From Aphis gossypii (Eukaryota; Arthropoda; Insecta; Hemiptera; Aphididae): DNA of 64,000 bases. Location: contig NC_065531.1 of the NCBI RefSeq assembly GCF_020184175.1, positions 9,693,213 through 9,757,212 of the forward strand, written 5' to 3'. Below the pieces are notes generated by a model that saw nothing but the letters and a program-made list of their open reading frames with translations, was not told the DNA's origin and searched no databases. A program made the position numbers and the translations under genes. This document shows positions 52,581-64,000 of this stretch, piece after piece (positions within the stretch are counted from its first letter, which is position 1; each line of letters starts with the position of its first letter).

Positions 52581-54790
52581 AAAACGAACACGATTTTCAG
52601 CAGCAGTGCATACTTCGCATCGTTCTACAGCAAATTCCAACTTTCAATTTCCGAGGAAATCGTACAACGTACGCGTAATGTAGAAATCGCATCGCACACT
52701 CGCTCTAAAATGTTATGATATAGGTACCTATAACAAAATACATTCAATATTATGTTTCATCTGCGACGTGAACGGAATATAATGATACGATAGCAGGTCT
52801 TCTAAACGCCGTCGACACCACGGTCGTATATACGGTCGGCGACAGCGGTCGAAAATAAATAAATTTAATAACATTAAAAAACTTTGGGGGGTCTACGCAT
52901 ACATCGGTTGATGGCAGCGGAAGTCGTATAATTTTTCGTGCGCACACGCGTGATAATAACCGGTATAGAATATTATTATTGTAATAATAATAATATATGT
53001 GTTTGGCATTTTGTGTGAGCAAAACGAACGACGTATATTATAACGCAAATCGTCCGATTTATTATAGTAACAGCGTTATAGTTTCCGGGGGGGGGGGGGG
53101 GGGTCGACCGAAAACAAACACCAGCGATGGTGTGGTGCTTACTTCACGCATGTAGTATAATATTATAAATTATAATAATTATTTATACATCGTATACGTA
53201 TAATGTTATAGGTGTGTACACGGTACATTGTTATTTATTACTATCAGTTATTATCTATACCATTCTAACCTATCGTACATAAATATTAATGGCACCGGTC
53301 TCGTTATTTGCACGGCGGCGTAATACACACTATATGCACAGTACATTAAATCTATATACAGGTAGGCGTTACAGCCTATACATATTATAATCTACTCGTA
53401 TATCGTATGTAGGTACATCGATGTACATTATATTTTTCTATTCTCGCGGACGCATATCTCGTCCCTACATCATTTTGCACGTAGTACAACGACGACGACG
53501 ACCAACGAGGAAAAAAATCAGTCATCGGTTTTCGCGGGGTCGTCGCCCACGTCACATGACCAGAGGCGTATTTAAGGGGGGCACGGTCAGGTCAATTTGA
53601 ATTTTTGAAAACCCCTACCCTCGACCGTAAGGCATTTCTTAATACGTCATAGGTATATACGTATATGGCGGTTATACAATGTTATAGTGTACGATATCGT
53701 TACGATCTCGCGTACTATCGCGTGTTGCAGAGACGAGTTTGGCCGAGAGACGGGGTCGATGATGGAATGACAAATATAATATTATACGATGACGGCGGAC
53801 GAAAAGGAGACGACGAAGAAAACTGCAGTCGCCATCGTCTCGTCTTCTAATAATATCTCGTCGTGGTCATCCGGTCAAGACGGGCCGTGGCGGCGACGAC
53901 GTTATAACTATATACGTTATTACCTACATATATGTACATATATAACCACGACGGCCGCCGATGGGAGTTCATTCATAAAAATTAATATATCCGCCGCGTG
54001 TTGCCCCGTAGGCGCCTCTCGTCGTTTCCCGTTCTTCCTGTCCGACGGCGGCGGCGACCGAGTACACGACGTATAATATACTCGCGTGTATAATAATAAT
54101 AATAATATATTATACGATATGTATACGGTTCTCGTATTGTATATTATAATATTATCTTTTATACGCGTATTCACTGCAATATTATATTATATCGAACGCG
54201 CCCGCGACTTCTTACCCCGAGACCGGTTTTTTCGTCGTTTTCATCCTGCTCCCCCCCCGACGATCCGTCGGCAAAGCGTTCGGGTCGCGCCTACATTTTA
54301 CAGCGCTCGTCCTATATATTATATATTATCGCGCGCACACTCTTGCACGGGCGCATACCACCGCGGGCGCCCGACGTGTACTCTGCGCGGCCGACTGGCG
54401 CCCGGTTTGCCGATGAAAATATATTATATTATATTATGCGGCGGTGGCGGCCGAGACGAAGAACTCGCGGTGCACGTGTGTGTGCGTGTCTCGAGGAGAC
54501 GCTGACGACGACGACGACGATGAATGAAAGCGGCGGCCTCGCTCGCGCGCGTGTAGAAACAATATAATATACGTTACCGACTCGGTGTGTAACGCGGTCG
54601 TTTGCGTTCTGTACGAAACGTGCAGCAATCTTTGTGTGTACTTACAATATTATATATATATATAGGTAGGTATATGCTGCTGCTAACCGTACGTGCAACC
54701 CGCCCTCGGGAAAAATTAAAACTGACAAAACTGACTTGAACGGGTACTTACGTCAACGATTTCGGTTTTAGAACTGGCGAGTACGGACAA
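52581..54790. other. Large CpG-rich island, possible promoter region
   Basis: GC-rich words are densest at 53450-54640 (CGACGACGACGACCAACGAG at 53488, CCGACGGCGGCGGCGACCG at 54042, GCGGCGGTGGCGGCCGAG at 54437, GACGACGACGACGACGATG at 54507). A G17 run sits at 53087-53103. A fragment CCAGAGGCGTATTTAAGGGG at 53560 resembles an end of the hAT-like MITE class. Frames (54086-54505 + and others) are mutually overlapping on both strands without domains. I suspect 5' regulatory sequence of a gene outside the window. Confidence 0.35.
53087..53103. repeat. G17 homopolymer
   Basis: Seventeen consecutive G, prone to length error in sequencing and able to form quadruplex structure. Confidence 0.9.
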
Positions 54791-57700
54791 AATGTATATA
54801 ATCGGCTTCTTATCACCGTCTGTGATGGGTATTTAGTTCACCCGAGATGGAATACATAACGCTTTGCATACACTTTCGGGCGTGACTAACTATACTCACT
54901 AAACTTTCTGCAATATCTGTGCAGACTTCCGACGTTTTCGTTAAAACTGAACGTCCACGTAATTTGTGAGCCAAAAAACTATATGCGGATATTGCGAATT
55001 TTCTCGTATACATTTATTTTTGAACCCCTTAGCGAGGCATAATGAGTAAGCCAATTTGTTAATATATAAAACAAAAATATTAGGCACTCGATTTTTGCGA
55101 GGCAAAATTTAGTCTATATATACCCTATAGAAGAATCTACATCTCATTAAATTTACACTCCAAGAGTATCGACGAGAGGAATGTGTGAATTTGATAGGTG
55201 CATATTATATAGTATTATACGATGTCGGAATGCTAGACATACGAAATCATAAAATCTTATAGAATTATAGGTAAGCGATATAATAGCGGTAGCACGGATA
55301 GTATTATCGAATTCAAATTTAATTTACACATTTTTAAAACACTTTTTAAAATAGTATTCAGTTTCATATTGAAAGACATTATATTACGAAAATCTAATTT
55401 ATGATTACCATATTATGTGACCACGTTTCCGAGTGCCAAGATATCGAGTTATAATCTATAATAACTTAACCATGGATAAAAACACGTTCTCGGCTTTTAA
55501 ATTATACTAGTTGATACTTAACACTTACTATTGGCACTTTATAGGTATAATATTAATAATATTAATTATAAGTTGTAATGCTGTAGTTCTAGAGTCCGGT
55601 TTCAGTGGTCAAAAGACTAACTTACTGATTTCCAATTTACCTGCAGTGGCACAGAACCTCATGGTCGGGGTGTTGATGTATTTGCACAGCCGCATATAGG
55701 ATTGACTTAATGAAAAACCGAGCTCTGGGTTATCATAGGAAATATATAATATAAACGCGACAGTGTATTTTTTATCTACTATATAACACGGTATACCGTG
55801 TTACGTTTTACAGAAACCTAAAAATAAATCACAGATATCAATATTAATAATATTATTTTAAAGCCTGCTGACAATCATAACTTGTTACCAATGAGTTTTA
55901 TCAAATGTTTGTTAAAATAAGTTACAACTATTATACTATTAATATGTTGTATAATTGGTAGATATGATTGTCTCATTCTTTAATTATATCGTGTGAACTA
56001 TGAATGTTAAACACAATGACCCAAATATTGAATCCCGATTAGTCTCTGTTTATTAGGTGGTAAAATATGTGCGGTTATACGTACTGTCTATCCTTCACTT
56101 ATGTACCGGATTAAAAAAAAATGCTCAACCTAAACATTTTATTCAACCACATTACAAATTATTATGGCGAAGTGTTAATATGCATCATTATAATTATTGA
56201 AACGAGATAAATAATACTAATATTATAAAACAAACACTAATCACTACAATTATCATTTCAGTGGTTGATTCGTACATTTTTATTTAAATGTATGCAAGCT
56301 CATGTAAGCTTCTTACTGAATATATATATATATATATGAACTTTAATTAATTGAAAATTTTTAATCAGACAAGTCAAAACTCACGGACTATGGTGTAAAA
56401 ATAAAAATTAGTTAATAGTATAGTCTCTATAATTAATAATTATAGTACTGGCGTAGTGAAGTATGTTTAATTATTGATTATTGAATTATTCAATCATCAG
56501 TTTAATACATATTAATTCCTTCTTTCAAATTGTTAATTTAATCAAACATAATAATAAATATTATAAAAATAAAAATTGTTTATTAATACACATAAAGATT
56601 ATTTAATATTTATGGTATATAAACATTATTATTACAGGTTTCAAATACGTAAATAAAAAATAATAGTTTGCACTTATGAGGTCAAATCAATCAAATGAGT
56701 TAACCAACGGGTAGGTACATTGAAATTATTTTTAATAGAGTTCTGGTTTGATGATTAGAAATTATATATTATGCTTTTCTAGAGATGTACTTATTAATAT
56801 GTATTGATATATAATATATATCTAACCTTGCTATTTAATTACTTAAGTCAATAAATTATTTTTTCAATAAGCAAAGAATGCATAACAGCTCTAACTTCTA
56901 ATATTATTTTATATATTTCTAATACATATTTAAATTAACTTATTTTTAAAATTTATTTTGTTTTCATACACGTGCAAAATTTTGCTCAATAATAATAATA
57001 ATAAACAATAATCTTTTATTTAAAAAAATAGATTCCAATAATAATTTGACAGTAAATTGTGTGTATATGTACACGTGATACGCAAATATTAAATATAAAA
57101 GGGTAAATATTTTATGGTTAAATAAAGATCAATTGTTTTTGTTAGTTCATCCTCTAGAAGTAAGTTTTGAAAGATACTATATGTTATTTCATTTTATTTA
57201 TGTGACTGTTGCATGTGAAATGCTAAAATAGGTTATTATACACGTATACTTGTTGGATTACCATCAAATAAAAGCTTTGAAAATTATTTACGAGTATCAT
57301 AAAACAATTTCAAGGATAATATATTTATGTACGGGAGTATGTAATTTTATCTATAAGGTTAAATATAACAATGAAATATTATTTTTTATTTATTTATACA
57401 TGTAATATTAGTTTTATTCTAAATGTATTATTATAGTTAATATTTATTCAATTCAAAAAAAAAAAAAATACTCAACAGTTTTCTAAATTAATAAAATATT
57501 ATCCATACTATTATAAAATAGTCCTACAATAATCCGTGTAGATACTATCGACTATTTCTATCTATAATATTATTGTTAGCCATTTCATAAATATTTTACA
57601 TAGGTAGACAAAAAGGCACCTAATTTAATTATAGTATAAATCGATTTTAACGAGTAATTAAAAAACGATTAGCCTAAAATTATTATACGTTGTGTGATTC

Positions 57701-59128
57701 ACTACAACTTTGAGTCAGAAATCAAAAGCTTATAATAAATATTTATTTTTATTTTTGTTAAAAACGACTAAGACTTTTCTTTAATATTTTTTTAAAAAGT
57801 TTCAAAACTTTTTCACAATCGCGTGTCAATTGGTTACTATAAATTATAACTTTTTATTTCCAGACACTAAACTTCAGTTATAAAGCTCTTTGTCAAATGA
57901 TTCTGTTTTTCTTAATAAATATGTTTTACTAAGATATTCGTGTAGGTATAACTAATATTGCTTTATTGTAGATAAAAAAAAAATGATAAATGCATAGAGA
58001 AATTATTTGGCAGACAAATCTACTTGCATGCATAATGTTATATTTTTTTAATGTATTCTTATAACAATTTTAAGCATAATCTTTATATAAGTTATTTTTA
58101 TTTGAAAATTATTTATCAATAGATTGAAAAAATAATATGATTTATAAGTTACTAATTTGTTAAATACGTGTACGTGTTTACTTTTCTAGATATCCGGTCA
58201 AAGAACCATCTTTATAGATATAGGTATATTACGATTCTTCTTCAAATATGAATAATTATCAGTAAATTGAACCTTACGAAATAAGATCTATAAAGAAGTT
58301 TAAACTTTTACAAAATGTATTGCAGTACCTTCAAAATCCAATGATTCAACTATCATTATAAATAGGAATAATAATATAATAATATATACCTATATACTAT
58401 AATAAGTATTCTGTATACTATAGTATACTAGTTGAAAATTATAATTTTTGAATTTACCATTATTATATTTGCATATTTCAAAATGTTTAAATAATTTTAT
58501 AAAGGTATAATATATCATAATGAATAAATATATATTTATCAATAAATAGGTATATTATATTACCTATGTGTATAACCATATCCATTTATTTATACATATA
58601 AATAAAAAATAAATACACCGTACGCTTGTGTACACTGGAGGTAAATATTACATTTTAACTAGTTAGTAGTAGTTTATACTCTGTTGATGTTAATTAAATT
58701 TAATTCTACAGAAATAATCAACAAAAACGAAGACAAGTTGAACTTTCGTCCATAAAATATCTATTATTGTGTGCATACTTTGAAGTTCTTTATTTTAAGT
58801 TTTAAGGACAGAAACTGTGCGCCAAACTTCGGAATTCGTATTTCTATTGTTGTTTTAAACTTCAAAAGTCCCAGAGCCCAGAGGCTAGCTGATGCTTTTT
58901 AGTAAATGTATAACATTTGTTATATATAATGATGATCAATTCGAACAAGGAGAATTATTGAAATAAATGACAGAGATTTTAATTTGAAAGTTTTACATCA
59001 TTGTCTTACAAAAATCAATTAAAGCTAGCATTTTGCCATGTATGCGTGAGTTATAGGTCGGCGAATTCCGTAAACTGCAGTACCTACCTATCGATGTACA
59101 ATGATACGTCGTAATATACGATATTATG

Positions 59129-59159
<31 letters not shown>

Positions 59160-59280
59160 CATCGTATAAACTACACGATCCGGAAACTGTACACTGCATA
59201 TCTGCGTGTACTGTATAATATGTTACGTTCATTGTCTAAATAGGTACCTACTATTGGTATAAGTAAACCTATATTATTCG
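54791..59280. other. AT-rich intergenic stretch
   Basis: No convincing gene. The - strand frame 55013-54813 (MYTRKFAISAYSFLAHKLRG..) has fairly balanced composition and could be an exon, but no family is recognised. A (TA)n run lies at about 59137-59159. Confidence 0.4.
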
Positions 59281-60045
59281 GGAAACGATCGATTTGTAAA
59301 TGGGTTGTATTAATACAGTTCCGCGGGAACGGCAGCTGCGGGCGATGTCAGGTGACAAAACGCTTGGCGTTTCGCCGCCGCGCGATAGTGCGACGCGGTC
59401 ACGCCCATGTCGTCAAAGTCGCGGATGTGGCTTTATAATATAATATAGTGCGACGTAGACTCGAATCGATTGAATTGAACCCATGCATAATATTATACTT
59501 ACGTACGCGTACCAAGCCGCGGTTTGACAATCGGTGAGCGGAGGTAAAAAGAAAAGTAAAATAATAAAATATATAGGCGAGGCAATAAATATAAGAAGAA
59601 AAAAAAAACCGACACGCGGCGGTGGTGAGCGAATTTATATCGATTCTCGATTTGGCCTAATGACGCCCGTGGGAAGCGCGTGTCGCCGGGCCGGGTACAT
59701 TATATTATATTATGTACAATGAGCGGGCGTGGTCGAACCCATAAAATAAAGAGAGGAAAAGAAAAAAACGCGCCGCACACAAGTCCGCTGTGCCGGCCGT
59801 AACACGATACGACGTTTAATGCGCCCGTACGCGTATATTATATTATATTGTGACGTTCCATGTGGGAATAGAGTGAATGACGAGCGGCGGCGACGAGGCA
59901 ATATTATAATAATTCAATATTCGTCTGCGCGTCAGAGAGATGCGTACGTGTTTCGTGTGTTTTTATATATTAATATTATTATTAGCCACATAATTGATCG
60001 TACACGCGAGTTGCCGTGGTGGGTTAGTTGATTATATGGAGGGGG
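59281..60045. other. CpG-rich patch
   Basis: GGAACGGCAGCTGCGGGCG (59326), CGCCGCCGCGCGATAGTGCG (59373) and GCGGCGGCGACGAGG (59883) lie in AT-rich flanks. Frames on both strands are compositional. Possible regulatory island. Confidence 0.3.
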
Positions 60046-62140
60046 AAGAGATCAAGAGGACTTAGCCCTTCGGAAATTATTACTCGTTCGAATTTTTTGA
60101 TTTAGATACTTAAGTCGAGATTTTATACTCAAAGAAATGATCTACTGTTGAATAGATTTATTAAAGTGAAAAACAGGAGGGTTCTCGTATTTAAAACAGA
60201 AGTTTGTACCATCAAAAAAAAAAAAAAAAATTAACGGGATTATTCACATGAAACCAAAATCAACTAAAGCTATTATTATTATTTAATTTTTTTCATTTCT
60301 TAGTTCATGGTAGGTTTTATTCGTATGCATGTAGACCTTGAATATTACAACAAAATAAAATACTATTGACGTTTCGTACTTAAAAAATCGCTGTATGAAT
60401 AACTTTACATTTAAGTAATCAAAACCGTAATGACAATAGTAGCAGGTATACTAAATACATACAGTATAATATAATTAGTTATCTATACATAAACATGGAT
60501 TGGATGCTTATTATAATTAATTTGTTAGAAATTACATACTAGCACAACAATACATTTATATTGGTTTTAGTTATATATGTATGTACTTAATAATATCTGC
60601 CCGGTACACCGTATAATTAAAACTTATGTATAAAGAATTAGCTACCGTAATAAATTAGTATATTTGTTTCACTTAATTAAATAAAAAAAAAATAATAAAT
60701 AAAAAGAATCAAGGTGAAAAACGTATTCAAAATTATTTAAATGTATTTTTATTGTGATATTAAACGACTTTATGTATATTTAATTAACCAATTAAAATAA
60801 AAAATAATAATTTTGGAAGAAAATCAAAAAATGCGTAATTTATTATATAGGTAAATAATATTATTGTATCGTTTATATATGTAAAAATTAAAACGTTATC
60901 TATATAAAAAAACGATTCGAACTAACATGGCATTATACCAATCACGTATTATAACAAAATTAATAATATTAATATCAAAGATTAAATTATACCTATTATA
61001 AATAATAAACAATTGTTTACAGTATAAAATATTAACTAGATATTATTATAATATTGAGTATTTAAAATACACATCCATTAAACTAATAAGTAATTTCAAA
61101 CACTTTGATAAGTGTTGTGGTTATTGAACTTTTAACTTCCAAAAGAATAGTATTGTTTTGGCAATGAATGCTGTAATATTGTATTATAATATGCTTAAAT
61201 TATCCCGTTTTTAATATTAATCTCTTTCGTAGCCTGAGTTTTTCCAGTCTTAACTACAAATTATATTCAATTTACATAGTGTGTCCGCTGTGTTATTAAC
61301 AAATTATATTGACTATTCTGATTGCCTTTTTTGGTCCGTAATTAGCTGTAGGCCTGTAAATACCTAATAATTAAGTCCCAATTAAGATAAACAAATCAGC
61401 TAAAAAAATTTAAGATACAAGTCCAATGATTGGTTATGATAATTCAAATTTCAAATTTTAAAAAACGTAAAACTAAATTATTAGATAGGATAGAAAAATT
61501 GAAACAGTTATCTTATCAAAAACAAACTAATTCTATTAGTGACCAGAATAAATGGACTCATATAGGTATTATAAAAATAGTACTACAAAATTCAATAATT
61601 TATCATGTATTTATGATGAATAATGTCAAAATGTCTTTATCATTTATGCATTTTACATTAGCAGATTTTCCTTGGTAACAATTAATAAAAAAATACTTTA
61701 AAAACTGTTTTTAAATTGGATAGTTTTTGTTCACCATAGTTACCAGCTATTAATATTACATTAATTAAACATAATGCTATACTTATTATGCCATTTGGCG
61801 GAGTAAAAGTCATATGCATATGTAATGAGTGTTTATATCAGCATGCTTGTCGTTCGATTTTTGGGATAGTCGATAAACGAACATGGCACACATTATAATT
61901 ATTGTTTCGCGTTTAATCGATCGAAATATTTTTACTAGGAAATGTTGAAGAGGAATGTTCAAGACGCTGGTACATATTTCGCTCAGTAGCCAAAGGACAC
62001 TATAGTTCGAGGTACTCCTTTCCTGACCTAGTTGACAATTCGAATTAAATTGTTGTTAGTTGATAACCGAGTACTCTTAATGTGTTAATACGGGTATTGT
62101 GGAGCCGAACTGGCGTACAGTGCAATCCAGCAGAGATTCT
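60046..62140. other. AT-rich intergenic stretch with two weak open fragments
   Basis: A frame at about 61430-61678 (..KKRKTKLLDRIEKLKQLSYQ..) is lysine-rich and could be a transposon remnant. Near 61940-62045 a short frame reads ECSRRWYIFRSVAKGHYSS then FPDLVDNSN before a stop, with coding-like composition. Neither can be assigned. Confidence 0.3.
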
Positions 62141-62418
62141 TTCAAATATCTCCAGCCGTGTTTGGAGCAAAAAAAGTGGCTATTTTGACACCAAGCCCTT
62201 ACCATAAGAAACCTTGGAAAAGCGTTTGAAAATTGTTGCTGATAGGTGCGTAATATAAGTGCTAGAGATGGCTTTAATCGTTCCCTGATGGCTGATGTAT
62301 CACCTGTTCTATATCGTATATTTAAATTACTTCAATATTAACCTACTATTTTCATTGTTTTAATCAATCACAATTCAGCATGTAACATATGGCACTTTTA
62401 AAAATTCAATATTATTAA
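62141..62418 (-). repeat. Dispersed repeat of unknown type, copy 2 (inverted partner of 38797-39234)
   Basis: TTTGGAGCAAAAAAAGTGGC, GCGTTTGAAAATTGTTGCTG and CCTGATGGCTGATGTATCAC are complements of words at 39100-39230 and 39070. It lacks about 152 bp present in copy 1 and abuts the aconitase-like exon region. Confidence 0.85.
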
Positions 62419-62635
62419 TAATTTAAGTAGACGATATAGTAAGGTTAGGTACTCACTGTTTTAAAGCTTTTATAACTATATTATACTCATATTGATTAAA
62501 AATTAATTTAATTAATAATTATGAGAATTTTTTGTGATTAAAGACAATATCATATTAAGTAATGTTTTGATTATTATATGGCGATTTAAAATAATTAATT
62601 TAGAATTTAGAATTGTAATAGTTAATATATTATAG

Positions 62636-62861
62636 ATTAAGAAGGCCATTGTCCTTAACGGAAAAAATATTATATTCACACTTGGATGATCCAGTGGGGC
62701 AAAGTATTGAGCGTGGTGTCTCATATCTTAAATTGAGGCCTGATCGTGTGGCAATGCAAGATGCCACTGCTCCAATGACGATGTTGCTATTTATATCCTT
62801 AGGTTTGCCAAAGGTTGCCGTTTCATCCACTATTCATTATGATCACTTAATTGAAGCTCAA
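62636..62861 (+). pseudogene. Aconitase-like exon: N-terminal region of a second, degenerate mitochondrial aconitase
   Basis: After a TATTATAG acceptor (to 62635) the frame reads RRPLSLTEKILYSHLDDP, then RGVSYLKLRPDRVAMQDATA, LPKVAV, and ends HLIEAQ at a GTAAAT donor (62862). This is the well-conserved N-terminal part of mitochondrial aconitase, upstream of the region seen at 1-1960. The frame is open, but conserved positions have changed: the expected DATAQMA is DATAPMT, so the substrate-site Gln is Pro; the IHCDH box reads IHYDH; and VPSTIH has become VSSTIH. No next exon is found: about 60 bp downstream, after an AATAATAG, the sequence keeps only a faint GGCGG word and then stops. The intact gene's own 5' exons must lie left of position 1, so this is a separate copy. 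Most likely a duplicated, decaying fragment; a diverged functional paralogue is less likely. Confidence 0.85.
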
Positions 62862-63249
62862 GTAAATTAAATTTAAAAATAATTTTATATTATTTTTATT
62901 AATAATTGTTTAATAATAGGTATATGTGGCGGTTATAATTTAGAATTAAATTGGTATTGAAAAATTAAATAATATTCGTGTTGATTATTTCTAGTTTCTG
63001 TTGATACCTTATAACGTAAAATAATTTTTATCGCAGATAAAAGTTCACATTTATCGCAATGATTATTGTTATTATTGTGTACTGATTATCTGGCAGCTGC
63101 ACAGTTATCGTAATTACGGATACATAAATACACATACTTACACGTGCACATGTACATACTCAATTATCATTGCAGTCAACGGTATAATTGTTGTAGAATG
63201 AACGATCAGTCGGTATTCGAATTTCAACGCGTGCTTTTCTTGTTGTTAA

Positions 63250-64000
63250 CATAAGTACTAATACGCAACGTGCTCTTAGTTTGAATGACAAACTAGACAT
63301 TTTAAGAAAATATGATCAACTTCCAAAGATGAAACAACGTGATGCAGCAGTTAGGCTGAGCGTTTCACAATCGGTATTGGGTAGAATATTGAAGAATAGG
63401 GAAGACATTGAATGTGGAGCATTAAAAAATGAGTAGCAAAATCGAAAAAGGAAAAGATGTGGAAGGATGATGCTGTTGAACGTGCATTTAAAAAATTGTT
63501 TCTTAAAAGTTAGAAATAAAGATACTCGCGTGTCAGTTCCTTTGCTTCGCCAAAAAGCTGAAGAATTGGCAGAAAAAAATGGGGAAGGTTGACTTCAAAG
63601 CGACAGAGGGTGGTTCCATAGGTGGAAAAAAAGAGAAAAAATTTGTTTCCAAAAAATGCATGGAGAACAAGGTGATCCAAATTTTACGGGTGCACATTTT
63701 TGGCTAGAAAATGAATGGGCTTCACTCATCTCCAAATTTTCACCCTCTGATGTGTTTAATGCTGTTGAGACTGGCCTGTACTTTAGAGCACTATCTGAGC
63801 ATACTTATGTTCTTTAAAATAACAAAGCAAAGGGAACAAAATCTTGTAAAGAACGAATAACGATCTTGTGTTGTGCCAGTATGACGGGAGAAAAAAAGAA
63901 GATGACCATAGTAAAGACCTCGCTGACAAAACGTATGAGGATTGGATGGATATAGATCGTGATCTCCAAACTTTTGAAGAGTATTCTGAGGACCAAATTT
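63250..64000 (+). pseudogene. Decayed pogo/Tigger-type transposase (runs off the right edge)
   Basis: The N-terminal helix-turn-helix is readable: ALSLNDKLDILRKYDQLP, MKQRDAAVRLSVSQSVLG, RILKNRED, then stop (TAG 63434). After frameshifts come RVSVPLLRQKAEELAEKNG and GWFHRWKKREKICFQK, a CENP-B-like second DNA-binding domain. Then VFNAVETGLYFRALSEHT and KERITILCCASMTGEKKK match the start of the DDE_1 domain. The family's NADETG box reads NAVETG, so the first catalytic Asp is lost. The tail YEDWMDIDRDLQTFEEYSED resembles the acidic C-terminus of the family, so the rest of the catalytic core looks deleted. At least three stops or frameshifts make it inactive. Terminal repeats are not seen; the right part lies outside. 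Confidence 0.85.

Noticed and set aside
53665..54567. Overlapping Arg-rich frames in the CpG island
   Set aside because: Several incompatible frames are open at once over CGACGACGA-type DNA, as expected from composition.
55511..55699. Small secreted-protein-like frame
   Set aside because: The apparent start is TTG with no ATG in the hydrophobic leader, and no similarity was recognised.
1..64000. tRNA, rRNA and CRISPR features
   Set aside because: No tRNA A/B box pair with cloverleaf, no rRNA-like stretch and no regularly spaced direct-repeat array were found by reading.

Overview
This window is nuclear DNA from an insect, most likely an aphid or a close hemipteran relative. It is very AT-rich and has short spliceosomal introns (61 to 483 bp) with GT..AG borders. 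Most of it is non-coding, interrupted by CpG-rich patches and many small inverted-repeat transposons. The aphid assignment rests on general appearance and recalled repeat families, so treat it as probable.

Only one convincing host gene is present: the 3' half of mitochondrial aconitase, six exons on the + strand from the left edge to 1960. Its 3' UTR appears to be split by a block of about 3.1 kb (2013-5155). The core of that block is a giant fold-back element with two arms of about 991 bp. A 13-bp direct repeat flanks the block, and an AATAAA lies just beyond it at 5191.

From 5.2 kb to 62.6 kb I find no convincing host coding sequence, apart from one weak candidate exon at 26.6 kb. Mobile elements found here are: a MITE with CAGGGTG ends (6.5 kb); a MITE with triple TGTAATTTGCACC termini (8.8-9.5 kb); a 547-bp-period tandem repeat (9.6-10.9 kb); a short hAT-like MITE (13.0 kb); a broken FLYWCH/MULE transposase on the - strand (19.6-20.9 kb); a 911-bp internally deleted P-superfamily element with a THAP-domain relic, terminal inverted repeats and an exact 8-bp target duplication (22.9-23.8 kb); a repeat resembling a family abundant in Lepidoptera (43.9-44.3 kb); and a pair of inverted copies of an unknown repeat 23 kb apart (38.8-39.2 and 62.1-62.4 kb). 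CpG-rich patches alternate with the AT-rich background near 6, 13.5, 16, 21-22.7, 31, 38, 41-42, 49-52, 52.6-54.8 and 59.3-60 kb. They may be promoters or regulatory islands of genes outside the window.

The right edge holds a surprise. A single exon-like piece of a second mitochondrial aconitase (62636-62861, + strand) has good splice sites and an open frame but has lost conserved active-site-region residues. It is followed by a decayed pogo/Tigger-type transposase (63.25 kb to the edge). The window therefore opens with a healthy aconitase 3' end and closes with a degenerate aconitase 5' exon, which suggests a duplicated and eroding copy.
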